Origin: Egibacteraceae bacterium
GTDB lineage: Bacteria; Actinomycetota; Nitriliruptoria; Euzebyales; Egibacteraceae
Direction of reading: 5' to 3'
Length of the DNA stretch: 64,000 bases
Assembly: GCA_030447925.1 (NCBI GenBank)
Contig: JAUJNX010000006.1
Coordinates: forward strand, 19,819-83,818
Notes under the pieces: generated by a model
Database searches by the model: none
Seen by the model: only the letters and a program-made list of their open reading frames with translations
Told to the model about the DNA's origin: nothing
Translations under genes and position numbers: made by a program
Part shown: in pieces, positions 8,785 through 18,900 of the stretch
How the letters are laid out: the number at the start of each line of letters is the position of its first letter
Position numbering within the stretch: the first letter of the stretch is position 1

Positions 8785-9513
8785 TCAGTCCATCGAGTCG
8801 GGCAGGTCCGCTGCCAGGGCGGCGAGCTCTGGGAGGACCTGGTCGCGCCACCCGGGACCCATCCGCTCGAAGGCCGCCCGGCCCCGGCCGTCGTCCAGGT
8901 CGAAACCCGAGTGGTCGAGGAAGACCCGCGTGCCGGCGCCCTCCGGCACCAGCCGCCAGGCGAGGGTCCAATCACCGTTGAAGGTGTAGACGAGACGCTG
9001 CTCGGGTTCGGCCTCGACGACCTCGCACGCGATGGCGCCCCACCCGGGCATCTCCAGGTGGAACCGGTGCCCGACGACCGGGGCGATGTCGCCCGGCGCC
9101 CACCAGCGGGCGAGGAGCTGCGGATCGGTCAGCGCGCGCCAGACCCTGGCGGGCGGCGCGGCGACGAACTGGTCGACCGAGATCGTCGCGGTGGTCGTGC
9201 CGGTCATGGGGTCCTCCTCGAGGATGTCGGCGAGCGTGCGGAGCCGGTCTCGCCAGAAGCGCTCGAACGGGTGCAGCCAGTCGCCCACGACGGCGAGCGG
9301 CTCCGGGGTCAGGTGGTAGTGCCGTTGCCGACCGGCCGGCTCGTCGCGGACGAGGGCGGCGCGGCGCAGCACCTGCAGGTGCTCCGCCACCGCCGGGCGG
9401 CTCAGGGCGAACTGGGCGGCCAGGTCTCCCGCCGTCCGCGGCCCGCCGGCCAGGAGCTCCAGCAGGCGGCGGCGCACCGGGTTCGACAGGGCGAGGAAGA
9501 CGTCGTCGGCCAC
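8785..9513 (-). CDS. ArsR-type winged helix fused to SRPBCC/AHSA1 domain
   Basis: A 242-residue fusion. Residues 1-95 are an ArsR-like winged helix (FLALSNPVRRRLLELLAGG, FALSRPAVAEHLQVL, AGRQRHYHLTPEP). Residues about 105-242 are an AHSA1/SRPBCC domain (PARVWRALTDPQLLARWWAP, WRLVPEGAGTRVFLDHSGF). In most actinobacteria these are two separate, overlapping genes; here they form one frame. An internal ATG at 9207 with GAGGAGG five bases upstream could still start the SRPBCC part alone. Likely a small-molecule-responsive repressor with its own lipid-like ligand domain; target unknown. Confidence 0.85.
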   Translation of the reverse strand: MADDVFLALSNPVRRRLLELLAGGPRTAGDLAAQFALSRPAVAEHLQVLRRAALVRDEPAGRQRHYHLTPEPLAVVGDWLHPFERFWRDRLRTLADILEEDPMTGTTTATISVDQFVAAPPARVWRALTDPQLLARWWAPGDIAPVVGHRFHLEMPGWGAIACEVVEAEPEQRLVYTFNGDWTLAWRLVPEGAGTRVFLDHSGFDLDDGRGRAAFERMGPGWRDQVLPELAALAADLPDSMD

Positions 9514-9582
9514 CCGCGGAGCTTATGTCGGGGGAACCCAACACGTCAACGATTCCCGACGCATCAGTCGTCGCCGGTCGGG

Positions 9583-10803
9583 TCAGCAGGCGCCGCGGGC
9601 GCGGAGGGCGGCGATGTCGGCGGGGGACAGGCCCAGGGCTGCCAGGACCTCGGCGGTGTGCTCGCCGAGGGCGGGCGGGGGGCGGCGGACCGGGGGGCGG
9701 ACACCGTCGACGCGCAGGGGCGAGGCGACTAGGCGCACGCCGCCCGCCTCGGCGACCAGGCCGGAGGCGGTGACCTGCGGGTCGGTGAACACCTGGTCGA
9801 GGGTCTGCACCGGGGCGCAGGGCACGCCCGCCGCCTCCAGCCGGTCGCGCCAGACCGCGGCGGGGGCGGTCGCGAAGGTCGCGCCCAGGGCGGCGTCGAG
9901 GTCCCGGCGGGCGGCGACCCGGTCGGGGTTGGTGGCGAAGCGCGGCTCCGCGGCCAGGTCGGGGCGTCCGATCGCGGCGCACAGGGCCGCGAACTGGCGG
10001 TCGTTGCCCGCACCCACGACCAGCGGCACGTCGGCGCAGTCCACCGGCCCGTACGGGGCGAGGTTGGGGTGCGCGTTGCCCATCGGCCCCGGGACCACCC
10101 CCCCGATCAGGTGGTTGGCCGCCTGGTTCACCAGCGCGCTGATGGCGCTCTCCAGCAGCGGCACCTCCACCACGCGCCCGCGCCCGCCGCCGCGGCCCAC
10201 CAGCCCGGCCAGCGCGGCGACCGCGCCGTACAGGCCGGTGACGACGTCGGCGATGGCCACCCCGACCTTCACCGGGCCGGTGGCCGGGTCGCCGGTGATG
10301 CTCATCAGCCCGCTGCGCGCCTGGACCATCACGTCGTAGCCGGGCAGGCCGCCGTCGGGCCCGGACCCGTCGGCGCCGCGGACCGACACCCACACCGCTG
10401 CGGTCGCGTCGCGCACGTCGTCCAGCCCCAGGGCGGCGAGGTGGCGGGGCAGGAAGTTCTCGACCACGACGTCGGCGGTGCCGGCCAGCCGCCGGAGGAC
10501 GGCGGCCGCGTCGGGGTCGGCCAGGTCCAGGGTCAGCGACCGGCGGTTGCGGTTGACCGACAGGAAGTACGCGGCGTCGGGCCCCGCGAACGGCGGCCCC
10601 CACCGGCGGGTGTCGTCGCCGGTCCCCGGGCGCTCGACCTTCAGCACGTCGGCGCCGAGGTCGCCCAGCACCATGGTCGCGAACGGCCCCGCCAGCACGC
10701 GGGACAGGTCGAGCACCCGGACGCCGGCCAGGGGGCCCGACGGCGCGCGAGGGTCGTCCGGCCAGCCCGGCCCGGCCGCCAGCAGTGCCTCGACCGGGGT
10801 CAC
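9583..10803 (-). CDS. CaiB/BaiF-family (class III) CoA transferase
   Basis: A 406-residue family III CoA transferase. Recognisable features are [18 protein letters not shown] and [19 protein letters not shown] near the N-terminus, then [20 protein letters not shown], and the acceptor-Asp region near [15 protein letters not shown]. The enzyme moves CoA between carboxylic acids through a covalent aspartyl intermediate; the acids cannot be named from sequence. The GTG start at 10803 lies 18 bp beyond the stop of the minus-strand membrane protein gene at 10822, so the two may be one transcript. Confidence 0.88.
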   Translation of the reverse strand: MTPVEALLAAGPGWPDDPRAPSGPLAGVRVLDLSRVLAGPFATMVLGDLGADVLKVERPGTGDDTRRWGPPFAGPDAAYFLSVNRNRRSLTLDLADPDAAAVLRRLAGTADVVVENFLPRHLAALGLDDVRDATAAVWVSVRGADGSGPDGGLPGYDVMVQARSGLMSITGDPATGPVKVGVAIADVVTGLYGAVAALAGLVGRGGGRGRVVEVPLLESAISALVNQAANHLIGGVVPGPMGNAHPNLAPYGPVDCADVPLVVGAGNDRQFAALCAAIGRPDLAAEPRFATNPDRVAARRDLDAALGATFATAPAAVWRDRLEAAGVPCAPVQTLDQVFTDPQVTASGLVAEAGGVRLVASPLRVDGVRPPVRRPPPALGEHTAEVLAALGLSPADIAALRARGAC

Positions 10804-10821
10804 GACCGGGTCACGACCGGG

Positions 10822-11247
10822 TCACCCGCCGGTGCCGGCGCCCACCATCCAGGCGCGGGCGGTGAGCCCGAAGTTCACCAGGCCGACGACGGCGAAGACC
10901 GCGTGCGGCCCGTAGCGCCCGCGCCGGGAGAACCCGTGGCCCGCCAGCAGGACCAGGAGCGGGAAGACGACCCCGTAGAGCAGGTGGAAGGTGCCGTTGA
11001 ACCAGCCGCCGCCGCTGTTGGCGCCGGGCGGCTGGCCGTCGCCCAGCAGCCACCAGCCCATCAGCACGAGGCCGACCACCAGCTGGAGCACCAGCGACAC
11101 CTGCGCCAGCGACACGAAGCGCCAGAACATCGGCGTCTCGTCGTAGCGGGTGAGGGCCAGGGCGCCCGACCAGAACATGACCACGGCCCACACGCCGATG
11201 ACCAGGAACCCGAGCACGTAGCCGTGGAGGGCGACGACAGCGTCCAT
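10822..11247 (-). CDS. Four-helix membrane protein of unknown function
   Basis: A 141-residue integral membrane protein with about four hydrophobic segments (near residues 5-28, 43-68, 85-105 and 115-133), including [15 protein letters not shown] and [15 protein letters not shown]. The segment between helices two and three carries [14 protein letters not shown], with a His that could sit in the membrane. No family is recognised with confidence. It lies divergent from the ABC-F gene and just upstream of the CoA transferase gene. Confidence 0.65.
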   Translation of the reverse strand: MDAVVALHGYVLGFLVIGVWAVVMFWSGALALTRYDETPMFWRFVSLAQVSLVLQLVVGLVLMGWWLLGDGQPPGANSGGGWFNGTFHLLYGVVFPLLVLLAGHGFSRRGRYGPHAVFAVVGLVNFGLTARAWMVGAGTGG

Positions 11248-11313
11248 CGGCCCGAGCCTACCGGCGGCCCGGCGCCGCGGATGACACACCCGGGTCGTAG
11301 CGTTGGGGATCAG

Positions 11314-13296
11314 ATGATCACCGTCTCCGGCGTGGGGAAGTCCCACGGTGCCCGCGTGCTGTTCCGCGACGTCGCCTTCCAGGTGACGCCGGGGCGGCGC
11401 GTCGCCCTGGTCGGCCCCAACGGGGCCGGCAAGACGACCCTGCTCCACATGGTCGCCGGTGACGAGCCGCCCGACACCGGCACCGTCAACCGCGCGAAGG
11501 GCATCAACGTCGGCTTCCTGCGCCAGGAGGTGGCGGAGACCGCGGGCCGGTCGGTGCTCGCGGAGGTGCTCGCCGCCGCCGGGCACGTGACCGACCTCGA
11601 GGTGCGCATGCGCGCGCTGGAGGCGGAGTTGTCGGACCCCGCGACCACCGAGGACCGCCAGGAGGCCGTGCTCGCCGAGTACGGCCGCCTGGCCGACCGC
11701 TTCGAGCACCTCGGCGGCTATGGGCTGGAGGCGGAGGCGCGCCGGGTCCTGGACGGGCTGGGGTTCGCCGACGCCGACGTGGAGGGCGACGTCGGGCGGC
11801 TGTCCGGTGGCTGGATGATGCGCGTCGCGCTCGCCCGGCTGCTGCTCGCCGGGCCCGACGTCCTGCTTCTGGACGAGCCCACCAACCACCTCGACCTGGC
11901 CAGCGTCACCTGGCTCGAGTCGTTCCTGGCCGGCTACGACGGCGCCGTCCTGCTGGTCAGCCACGACCGCGACTTTCTCAACGCGACCTGCAACCGGATC
12001 ATCGAGCTGGACGGCGGCACCGCCACCGAGTACGTCGGCGACTACGCCGCCTTCGTCGAGCAGCGCGCCATCCGCATGGAGCAGCTCGCGTCCGCCGCGG
12101 CCAACCAGCAGCGCCAGGTGGCCGAGACCGAGCGCTTCATCGAGCGCTTCCGCTACAAGGCGTCCAAGGCCCGCCAGGTCCAGAGCCGGATCAAGGCGCT
12201 GGACCGCCTCGACCGCATCGAGGCCCCCGAGGACCGGCGGCGCGCCCTGAAGTTCCGCTTCCCCGACCCGCCGCGGGCGGGGCGGGAGGTCGTCACCCTC
12301 GACGGCGTGGTCAAGCGCTACGGGCCCAAGACCGTCTACGACGGCCTCGACCTCACCCTCGAGCGCGGGCAGAAGGTCGCCCTCGTCGGCCCCAACGGGG
12401 CGGGCAAGTCGACGCTGCTGAAGCTGCTCGCGGGCGCGCTGGAGGCCGACGCGGGGGAGCGGCGCCTGGGCCACAACGTGCAGGTGGCCTACTTCGCCCA
12501 GCACCAGGTCGACGCCCTCGACCTCGACAAGACGGTGCTGCAGGAGCTGGCCGCCGCCGTCGACACCTCGACCGTCAACCCGCGGTCGATGCTGGGGTCG
12601 TTCCTGTTCTCCGGCGCCGACGTCGACAAGCGCGTCGGGGTGCTGTCCGGCGGCGAGCGCAGCCGCCTGGCGCTGGCCAAGCTGCTCGCCCACCCGGTCA
12701 ACCTGCTGTGCATGGACGAGCCGACCAACCACCTGGACATCGCCAGCCGCGACGTCCTGGAGGACGCGCTGGTCGAGTACCCGGGCACCGTGGTGCTGAT
12801 CACCCACGACCGCCATCTCATCCGCTCGGTGGCGACGACCATCATCGAGGTCCGCAACGGGCGGGTCGCGGTCTACGAGGGCGACTTCGAGTACTACGCC
12901 GCCAAGACCGGCGTGGACGTCGAGGCCCGTGGCGCGGCGGAGTCGCCGACCGCGGCGGCCGAACCGGCGCCGGCACCGGTCAAGGCGACCCGGGCCGGGT
13001 CCGCGGACCGCAAGCGCGCCGCCGCCGAGCAGCGCAACCGCGTGCACCGGGAGACCAAGGAGATGAAGCGCCGCCTGGCCAAGGTCGAGCGCGAGCTCGC
13101 CGAGGCCGAGGGCGAGGTCGCCGACCTCACCCGCACCCTGGCCGAGCCCACGCTCTACGACGACCCGGTCAAGGTGAAAGAGGTCGTGGCCCGCCACGAC
13201 CGGGCCAAGACCCGCGCGGCGGCGGCCATGGAGCAGTGGGTGACCCTGTCGGAGCGGGTCGAGCGCGCGGAGCGCGAGGCCGGGGTCGGCGCATGA
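11314..13296 (+). CDS. ABC-F family ATPase
   Basis: A 660-residue soluble twin-ATPase of the ABC-F class, which acts on the ribosome (translation factor or antibiotic protection) rather than in transport. It has two nucleotide-binding domains: Walker [10 protein letters not shown] then signature [16 protein letters not shown] and [11 protein letters not shown]; second Walker [10 protein letters not shown], signature [16 protein letters not shown] and [10 protein letters not shown]. Between them is the P-site tRNA interaction linker (about residues 240-310, rich in Gln, Arg and Lys). The C-terminal 90 residues are a charged coiled coil. ATG 11314 overlaps a GATC context with no strong ribosome site. 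Its stop overlaps the start of the ABC exporter gene. Confidence 0.92.
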   Translation: MITVSGVGKSHGARVLFRDVAFQVTPGRRVALVGPNGAGKTTLLHMVAGDEPPDTGTVNRAKGINVGFLRQEVAETAGRSVLAEVLAAAGHVTDLEVRMRALEAELSDPATTEDRQEAVLAEYGRLADRFEHLGGYGLEAEARRVLDGLGFADADVEGDVGRLSGGWMMRVALARLLLAGPDVLLLDEPTNHLDLASVTWLESFLAGYDGAVLLVSHDRDFLNATCNRIIELDGGTATEYVGDYAAFVEQRAIRMEQLASAAANQQRQVAETERFIERFRYKASKARQVQSRIKALDRLDRIEAPEDRRRALKFRFPDPPRAGREVVTLDGVVKRYGPKTVYDGLDLTLERGQKVALVGPNGAGKSTLLKLLAGALEADAGERRLGHNVQVAYFAQHQVDALDLDKTVLQELAAAVDTSTVNPRSMLGSFLFSGADVDKRVGVLSGGERSRLALAKLLAHPVNLLCMDEPTNHLDIASRDVLEDALVEYPGTVVLITHDRHLIRSVATTIIEVRNGRVAVYEGDFEYYAAKTGVDVEARGAAESPTAAAEPAPAPVKATRAGSADRKRAAAEQRNRVHRETKEMKRRLAKVERELAEAEGEVADLTRTLAEPTLYDDPVKVKEVVARHDRAKTRAAAAMEQWVTLSERVERAEREAGVGA

Positions 13297-15209
13297 GCAT
13301 GCCGGGGTGGATGGCGGGCGGGGGGTCCATGCGCCCCGGCACGGCGCTGGTCCGCCGCGGCCAGGACCTCCCCGAGGGCGGCAAGCTGCCCAAGGGCCTG
13401 ATCGCCCGCGTGTGGCGCGAGTTCGCCCGCCCCTACCGCGCGCGCCTGCTGCTGCTCATCCTCGTCATCAGCGTCACGTCGGCGCTGAACGTGCTGCCCG
13501 CGCGGCTGTCCGGGCCGATCGTGGACCTGCTGGCCGACCCGCAGGCGCCCGACGCGTCGTCGCGGCTGGCGCTGCTGGTCGGGCTGCTCGTCGCCGTCGC
13601 CCTCGGCGCCTCGGCGCTGTCGCTGGTGCAGCGCTGGCTGTCGTCGTGGATCGGCGAGCGCCTCATCTACGACCTGCGCCGCGCGACGTTCGACCACATC
13701 CAGCGCATGCCGCTGGCGTTCTTCACCCGGACCCAGACCGGCGCGCTGATCAGCCGGCTCAACAACGACGTCGTCGGGGCGCAGCGCGCGCTCACCGGCA
13801 CCTTCGGGACGCTGACCGCCAACGTGGTGCAGGCGGTCGTCGCGATCTGGTTCATGCTGCTGATCAGCTGGTGGGTGACCCTGCTCGCGCTGCTGATCCT
13901 GCCGATCTTCGTGCTGCTGGCCCGCAGCGTCGGCAGGCGCCTGCAGGAGCTGACCCGCCAGTCGATGGCGCGCAACGCCGACATGAACACGATCATGACC
14001 GAACGGCTCAACGTCGCCGGCGCGATGCTCGTGAAGCTGTTCGGCGACCCGGCGCGGGAGACCGAGGAGTTCTCCGGCGCCGCCCGCGAGGTCGCCGACA
14101 TCGGCGTCCGCAGCGCCCTCATCGGGCGCGTGTTCTTCGCGCTGCTCGCGCTGGTCGGGTCCCTGGGCACGGCGGTGGTGTACGGGCTGGGCGGGCGCGC
14201 GGTGATCGAGGGCACCATCAGCGTCGGCGACGTGGTGCAGTTCGCCGCCCTCATCACCCAGGCCTACGGGCCGCTCGCGGCGCTGACCAACGCCCCCGTC
14301 GAGGTCCTCACCGCCCTGGTCAGCTTCGAGCGGGTGTTCGAGATCCTCGACCTGGAGCCGCCGATCCGCGACCGGGAGGGCGCGGTCGACCTGGTCGACG
14401 CGCGCGGCGACGTCGCCTTCGAGGCCGTGACCTTCGCCTACCCGTCCGCCGCAGACTCGTCGCTCGCCTCACTGGAGGCGGGCTTCGGCGACGTCCTGGA
14501 CGCCGAGCCCGGTCCCCCGGTCCTGCGCGACGTCAGCTTCACCGCGCCGGCCGGCTCGACCATCGCGCTGGTCGGTCCCTCCGGCGCCGGCAAGTCCACG
14601 ATGCTGGCCCTCGTCCCGCGCCTCTACGACGTGACCCGGGGGGCGGTGCGCGTCGACGGGCACGACGTCCGCGACCTCACCCTGGACTCGGTCCACCGCG
14701 CCGTGGGGGTGGTCACGCAGGACCCGCACCTGTTCCACGACACCGTGCGGGCCAACCTGGTCTACGCCCGGCCCGAGGCCACCCAGGAGCAGATCGAGGC
14801 CGCCTGCCGCGCCGCCCAGATCCACCACGTCATCGCCGCCCTGCCCGAGGGCTACGACACCGTGGTGGGGGAGCGCGGCTACCGCCTGTCCGGCGGGGAG
14901 AAGCAGCGCCTGGCCATCGCGCGCGTCCTGCTGAAGGACCCCGCGATCGTCGTGCTGGACGAGGCGACGGCCCACCTGGACAGCGAGTCCGAGGCGCTGG
15001 TCCAGCGCGCCTTCGCCACCGCCCTGGCAGGCCGGACCTCGATGGTCATCGCCCATCGGCTGTCGACGATCGTCACTGCCGACCAGATCCTGGTGGTCGA
15101 CGGGGGCCGCGTCGTGCAGCGCGGCACCCACGCCGACCTGGTGCGGGCCGAGGGCCTGTACGCCGACCTCTACCGCACCCAGTACGCGGCGGCGGCCACC
15201 GCCGGCTGA
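13293..15209 (+). CDS. ABC exporter, fused permease and ATPase
   Basis: A 638-residue half-transporter: residues about 45-330 are a six-helix exporter domain ([40 protein letters not shown]) and residues 370-630 the ATPase with Walker [11 protein letters not shown]-loop VVTQDPHLF, signature [13 protein letters not shown] and [11 protein letters not shown]. Between the first beta strands of the ATPase is an extra acidic insertion of about 20 residues (after [11 protein letters not shown]) not usual in the family. The ATG overlaps the ABC-F stop (ATGA), so the two are co-translated; ABC-F plus exporter pairs are often tied to drug resistance, though the substrate here is unknown. It probably works as a homodimer. 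Confidence 0.9.
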   Translation: MSMPGWMAGGGSMRPGTALVRRGQDLPEGGKLPKGLIARVWREFARPYRARLLLLILVISVTSALNVLPARLSGPIVDLLADPQAPDASSRLALLVGLLVAVALGASALSLVQRWLSSWIGERLIYDLRRATFDHIQRMPLAFFTRTQTGALISRLNNDVVGAQRALTGTFGTLTANVVQAVVAIWFMLLISWWVTLLALLILPIFVLLARSVGRRLQELTRQSMARNADMNTIMTERLNVAGAMLVKLFGDPARETEEFSGAAREVADIGVRSALIGRVFFALLALVGSLGTAVVYGLGGRAVIEGTISVGDVVQFAALITQAYGPLAALTNAPVEVLTALVSFERVFEILDLEPPIRDREGAVDLVDARGDVAFEAVTFAYPSAADSSLASLEAGFGDVLDAEPGPPVLRDVSFTAPAGSTIALVGPSGAGKSTMLALVPRLYDVTRGAVRVDGHDVRDLTLDSVHRAVGVVTQDPHLFHDTVRANLVYARPEATQEQIEAACRAAQIHHVIAALPEGYDTVVGERGYRLSGGEKQRLAIARVLLKDPAIVVLDEATAHLDSESEALVQRAFATALAGRTSMVIAHRLSTIVTADQILVVDGGRVVQRGTHADLVRAEGLYADLYRTQYAAAATAG

Positions 15210-15210
15210 G

Positions 15211-15792
15211 CTACCCGCCGACCACGCCGCAGCCGACCCGGCTGCCCGAGTCGCCGGTCGCCAGCGTCTCGGCGTCGGGACCGGGGGTCGCCTGCGCGCT
15301 GGACTGGTAGCGGGCGGGGATGTTGGCGAAGTTGTCCGCGCCGCTGTGGACCATGATCGCGGACCCGTCGCCCTCGAGCAGCTCCGCCACGGTGAAGGCG
15401 TCGGTGGCGAAGGCGAGCTCGGCGCGGCCGTCGCCGGTCACCAGCAGGCTGGGCAGGTCCCCGGCGTGGTCGCCGTGGCCCGCGGTGTCCGGGTTGTAGT
15501 GGCCACCGGCGGACTGGAAGCCCGGCGGCTCGCAGAGCCCGACCTGGTGCACGTGGAACCCGTGGAAGCCGGGGGTGAGGCCCTGCAGCCGCGCGACGAC
15601 CCAGACCTTCCCGCCCGCCTGGGCCAGGCGCACGGTCCCCAGCTGCTCGCCGACCGGGCCGTGCACGTCGGCGCGCACGACCCGCCCGCCCCCGTCGGCC
15701 GTGGCCGTGCGCGGCGCCGCGGCCAGGAACCCCCCGACCAGGACCGCGGCCAGCACCGCCGCGGCCCCGGTGATGCGTACACTGTGCCGCAT
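15211..15792 (-). CDS. sodC: Secreted Cu/Zn superoxide dismutase
   Basis: A 193-residue exported protein with a signal peptide (about residues 1-34, hydrophobic core AAAVLAAVLVGGFLAAA, then AAPRTATA). The mature part shows the Cu/Zn SOD ligands in order: FHGFHVHQVG (two Cu ligands), GGHYNPD and GHGDHAGDLP (bridging and Zn ligands with the Asp), and VHSGADN (last Cu ligand); the structural disulfide cysteines are in GLCEPP and VGCGVVGG. It would dismutate superoxide outside the membrane. The ATG at 15792 follows GGGGGACGAG. It is divergent from gltB across 195 bp, and a catalase with its Fur regulator is nearby, making a loose oxidative-stress neighbourhood. Confidence 0.93.
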   Translation of the reverse strand: MRHSVRITGAAAVLAAVLVGGFLAAAPRTATADGGGRVVRADVHGPVGEQLGTVRLAQAGGKVWVVARLQGLTPGFHGFHVHQVGLCEPPGFQSAGGHYNPDTAGHGDHAGDLPSLLVTGDGRAELAFATDAFTVAELLEGDGSAIMVHSGADNFANIPARYQSSAQATPGPDAETLATGDSGSRVGCGVVGG

Positions 15793-15875
15793 CTCGTCCC
15801 CCTTGTGGTGTGGATGGGCCCGCCCGTACCCGATCGTTCGTGCACCTACACCCGCGGACCGGTCGGACGGCTGCT

Positions 15876-15905
15876 TTGAGGGCTCCGCAGGACGCTGCGT
15901 ACACT
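15876..15905 (+). promoter_or_regulatory. Candidate gltB promoter
   Basis: A TTGAGG hexamer (15876-15881) and TACACT (15900-15905) are spaced by 18 bp, close to the housekeeping sigma consensus. Transcription would begin near 15912, giving a leader of about 75 nt that contains the terminator-like hairpin described next. This is a visual prediction. Confidence 0.45.
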
Positions 15906-15919
15906 GCCAGTTCGAGCGA

Positions 15920-15961
15920 CGGCGCTCCGCGGTTCCTTTCAGCGGGCGCCGTTTTCCTTTT
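15920..15961 (+). terminator. Terminator-like hairpin in the gltB leader (candidate attenuator)
   Basis: The arms CGGCGC-T-CCGC and GCGG-GCGCCG pair around an 11-nt loop (one bulged T), a 10-bp stem spanning 15920-15951, immediately followed by TTTTCCTTTT. This is a near-textbook intrinsic terminator, striking in DNA of this GC content, and it lies upstream of, not after, a gene: its end is only 26 nt before the gltB ATG. It suggests control of gltB by premature termination; an alternative is the 3' end of a short unannotated RNA. Confidence 0.55.
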
Positions 15962-15987
15962 CCCCCAGAAGCGGGCAGGCGGTAGCG

Positions 15988-18900
15988 ATGACCCTGTACG
16001 ACCCACGCCGGGAGCACGACGCGTGCGGCATCGGCTTCGTCGCCGACGCCGGCGGCGCCCCCTCCCGGAGGATCGTCGACGCCGCGCTGGAGGGGCTGCG
16101 CGGCGTGCGCCACCGCGGCGCGGTCGCCGCGGACGCCCGCACCGGGGACGGGGCCGGGGTGCTCGTGCCGCTGCCGGCCGCGCTGCTGGCCGCCGAGGCG
16201 GGCCTGGACGTCGCGCCGGACCGCCTGGGCGCCGCAATGTGCTTCCTGGACGGCGCCGAGGACGCCGCCGGCGACGCGGCCCGCGCCGTCGTGCGCGCCG
16301 CGGTGGCCGACGCCCTGGCGGCGTCGGGGCTGGCGCTGCTCGCCTGGCGGGAGGTGCCCGTCGACCCGTCGGTCCTGGGCGACCAGGCCCGCCGGGAGCA
16401 GCCGCGCATCGAGCAGGCGCTGTTCGACCGCGGCGACCTGGACGACGAGGCCGCGGAGCGGGCCTGCTACCTGGCGCGCAAGCGCGCGGAAGCGACCGTG
16501 CGCCGGGAGGGCGCACGGGGCTACTTCGCCTCGTGGAGCACCCGCACGATCACCTACAAGGCGATGAGCGCGGCGGACCAGCTCGCCGGCTTCTACCCCG
16601 ACCTGGGCGACCCGCGCCTGACCGGCTGGTTCGCGATCTTCCACCAGCGCTACTCGACCAACACGCTGCCGACCTGGGAGCGGGCGCAGCCGTTCCGTTT
16701 CCTGGGCCACAACGGCGAGATCAACACCATCGAGGGCAACGGCAACCTCATGCACGCACGCCATGGGCGGCTGGGTGTCGACTGGCCAGAGCTGGGGGCG
16801 GAGGGCGAGGCCCTGCTGACCCCCGTCGTCGACCTCGCCAACAGCGACTCGGCGCGACTGGACAACGCGCTGGAGCTGCTCGTCCGCGGCGGCCGGGACG
16901 TCGACCACGCGATGGCGATGCTCGTGCCCCAGGTCTGGGAGGGCATCCGCGACGTCGAGCCTGCCGTCCGCGACTTCTTCCGCTACCACGCGGCGCTGCT
17001 GGAGCCGTGGGACGGCCCCGCCGGCCTGGTCTTCACCGACGGCACGCGCGTCGCCGCCGCGCTGGACCGTAACGGCCTGCGCCCGCTGCGCTACGCGGTC
17101 TGCGAGGACGGCTTCGTCGCCTGCTCGTCGGAGGTCGGCGCGGTGCGCACCACCGGGCACGGCCGCGTCCGCCGCGCCCGCCTGGGCCCCGGCCAGATCC
17201 TCGTCGTCGACCCCGAGCGCGGCGTCATGGAGGAGCTGGAGGTCAAGCGCGCGCTCGCGGCCCGCGCGCCCTACGGCGAGTGGCTGCGCGCGGAGCAGCG
17301 CACCGCGTCCCTCGGCCGGCCCACGGGCGGCGCGGGGCAGGACCTGCTCGCCCGCCAGCTGGCCGCCGGCTACACCAAGGAGGAGGAGACCACGCTGCTG
17401 CGGCCGATGGCCAACGACGGCAAGGAGGCGGTGTCGTCGATGGGCGACGACACCCAGCTCGCCGTCCTCGCCGCCCGCCCGCGGACCGTCTACCACTACC
17501 TCAAGCAGCGCTTCGCCCAGGTCACCAACCCGCCCATCGACCACCTGCGCGAGTGGCGGGTCATGAGCCTGCGCACCCAGCTGGGCCCGCGCCGCCCGCT
17601 GCTGCACGAGACCCCGGAGGTCGCGCGGGTCCTGGAGCTGGAGAGCTTCCTGCTCTACCCCCAGGGCCTGCAGGACATCCTGGTCGCCCCGCCGTTGCCG
17701 CTGCGCGCCGTCGGGCTGGACGCGACCTTCGCCGCCGCCGACGGCCCCGACGGGTTGGCCAAGCGGCTGGACAGCCTCGGCGCCGAGGCGGTCGAGGCCG
17801 TCCGCGAGGGCGCTGACCTGCTGGTGTGCAGCGACCGGTCCGGCGACGCCGAACGCGCCCCGGTGCCCGCGCTGCTGGCGGTCGGCGCGGTCCACCACCG
17901 CCTGGTGGAGGCCGGCCTGCGCACGCGCACCTCGCTGGTGGTGGAGACCGACGACGCGCGCGAGACCCACACCTTCGCCTGCCTGCTGGGCTACGGCGCC
18001 GACGCGATCGTGCCGCGCCTGGCCTTCGAGACCCTCGCCGAGCTCGCCGACAAGGGCCGGCTGGGCCGCGGCGGCCCGTCGGCGGGGGAGGCGCAGGAGG
18101 CCTTCCGCCACGCCGTCGAAGAGGGCGTGCTGAAGATCATGTCGAAGATGGGCATCTCGTCGCTGGACAGCTACCGGTCCGCCCAGATCTTCGAGGCCGT
18201 CGGCCTCGGCCGCGACGTGGTCGACACCGCCCTGGTCGGGACGCCGAGCAGCGTCGGGGGCATCGGGCTGGCGGAGCTGGCGGCCGACGTGCTGGCCCGC
18301 CACGCCGTCGCGTGGGCGGAGGGCATCCCCAAGCTGCCCAGCCCGGGCTTCTACAAGTACCGCGACGGCGGCGACTACCACGCCAACAACCCCGACGTCG
18401 TCGGCGCCCTGCACCGCGCGCTGGGTCTGGAGGGCGACCTGGCGCCCCCGCCGCGGGACGTGGCGGGCGCCCACCTGCTCCAGCAGGCCATGCGCGACGG
18501 CCGCTACGACCGCTACGAGCAGTTCAGCAGGCTGGTCAACGACCGCGCGCCCACCGAGCCGCGCGACCTGCTCGAGCCGGTCCCGGCCCCCGAGCCGGTG
18601 CCCCTGGAGGAGGTCGAGCCGGCCGCCTCGATCGTCCAGCGCTTCTTCACCGGCGCGATGTCGCTGGGCGCGCTGTCGCCCGAGGCGCACGAGACCCTCG
18701 CGATCGCCATGAACCGCCTCGGCGGGCGCTCCAACTGCGGCGAGGGCGGGGAGGACCCGCAGCGCTTCGGCACCCGCGGCACCGACCGCGACACCAACTC
18801 CAAGGCCAAGCAGATCGCGTCGGGCCGCTTCGGCGTCACCCCCCAGTACCTCGCCTACGCCGACGAGCTGCAGATCAAGATGGCCCAGGGCTCCAAGCCC

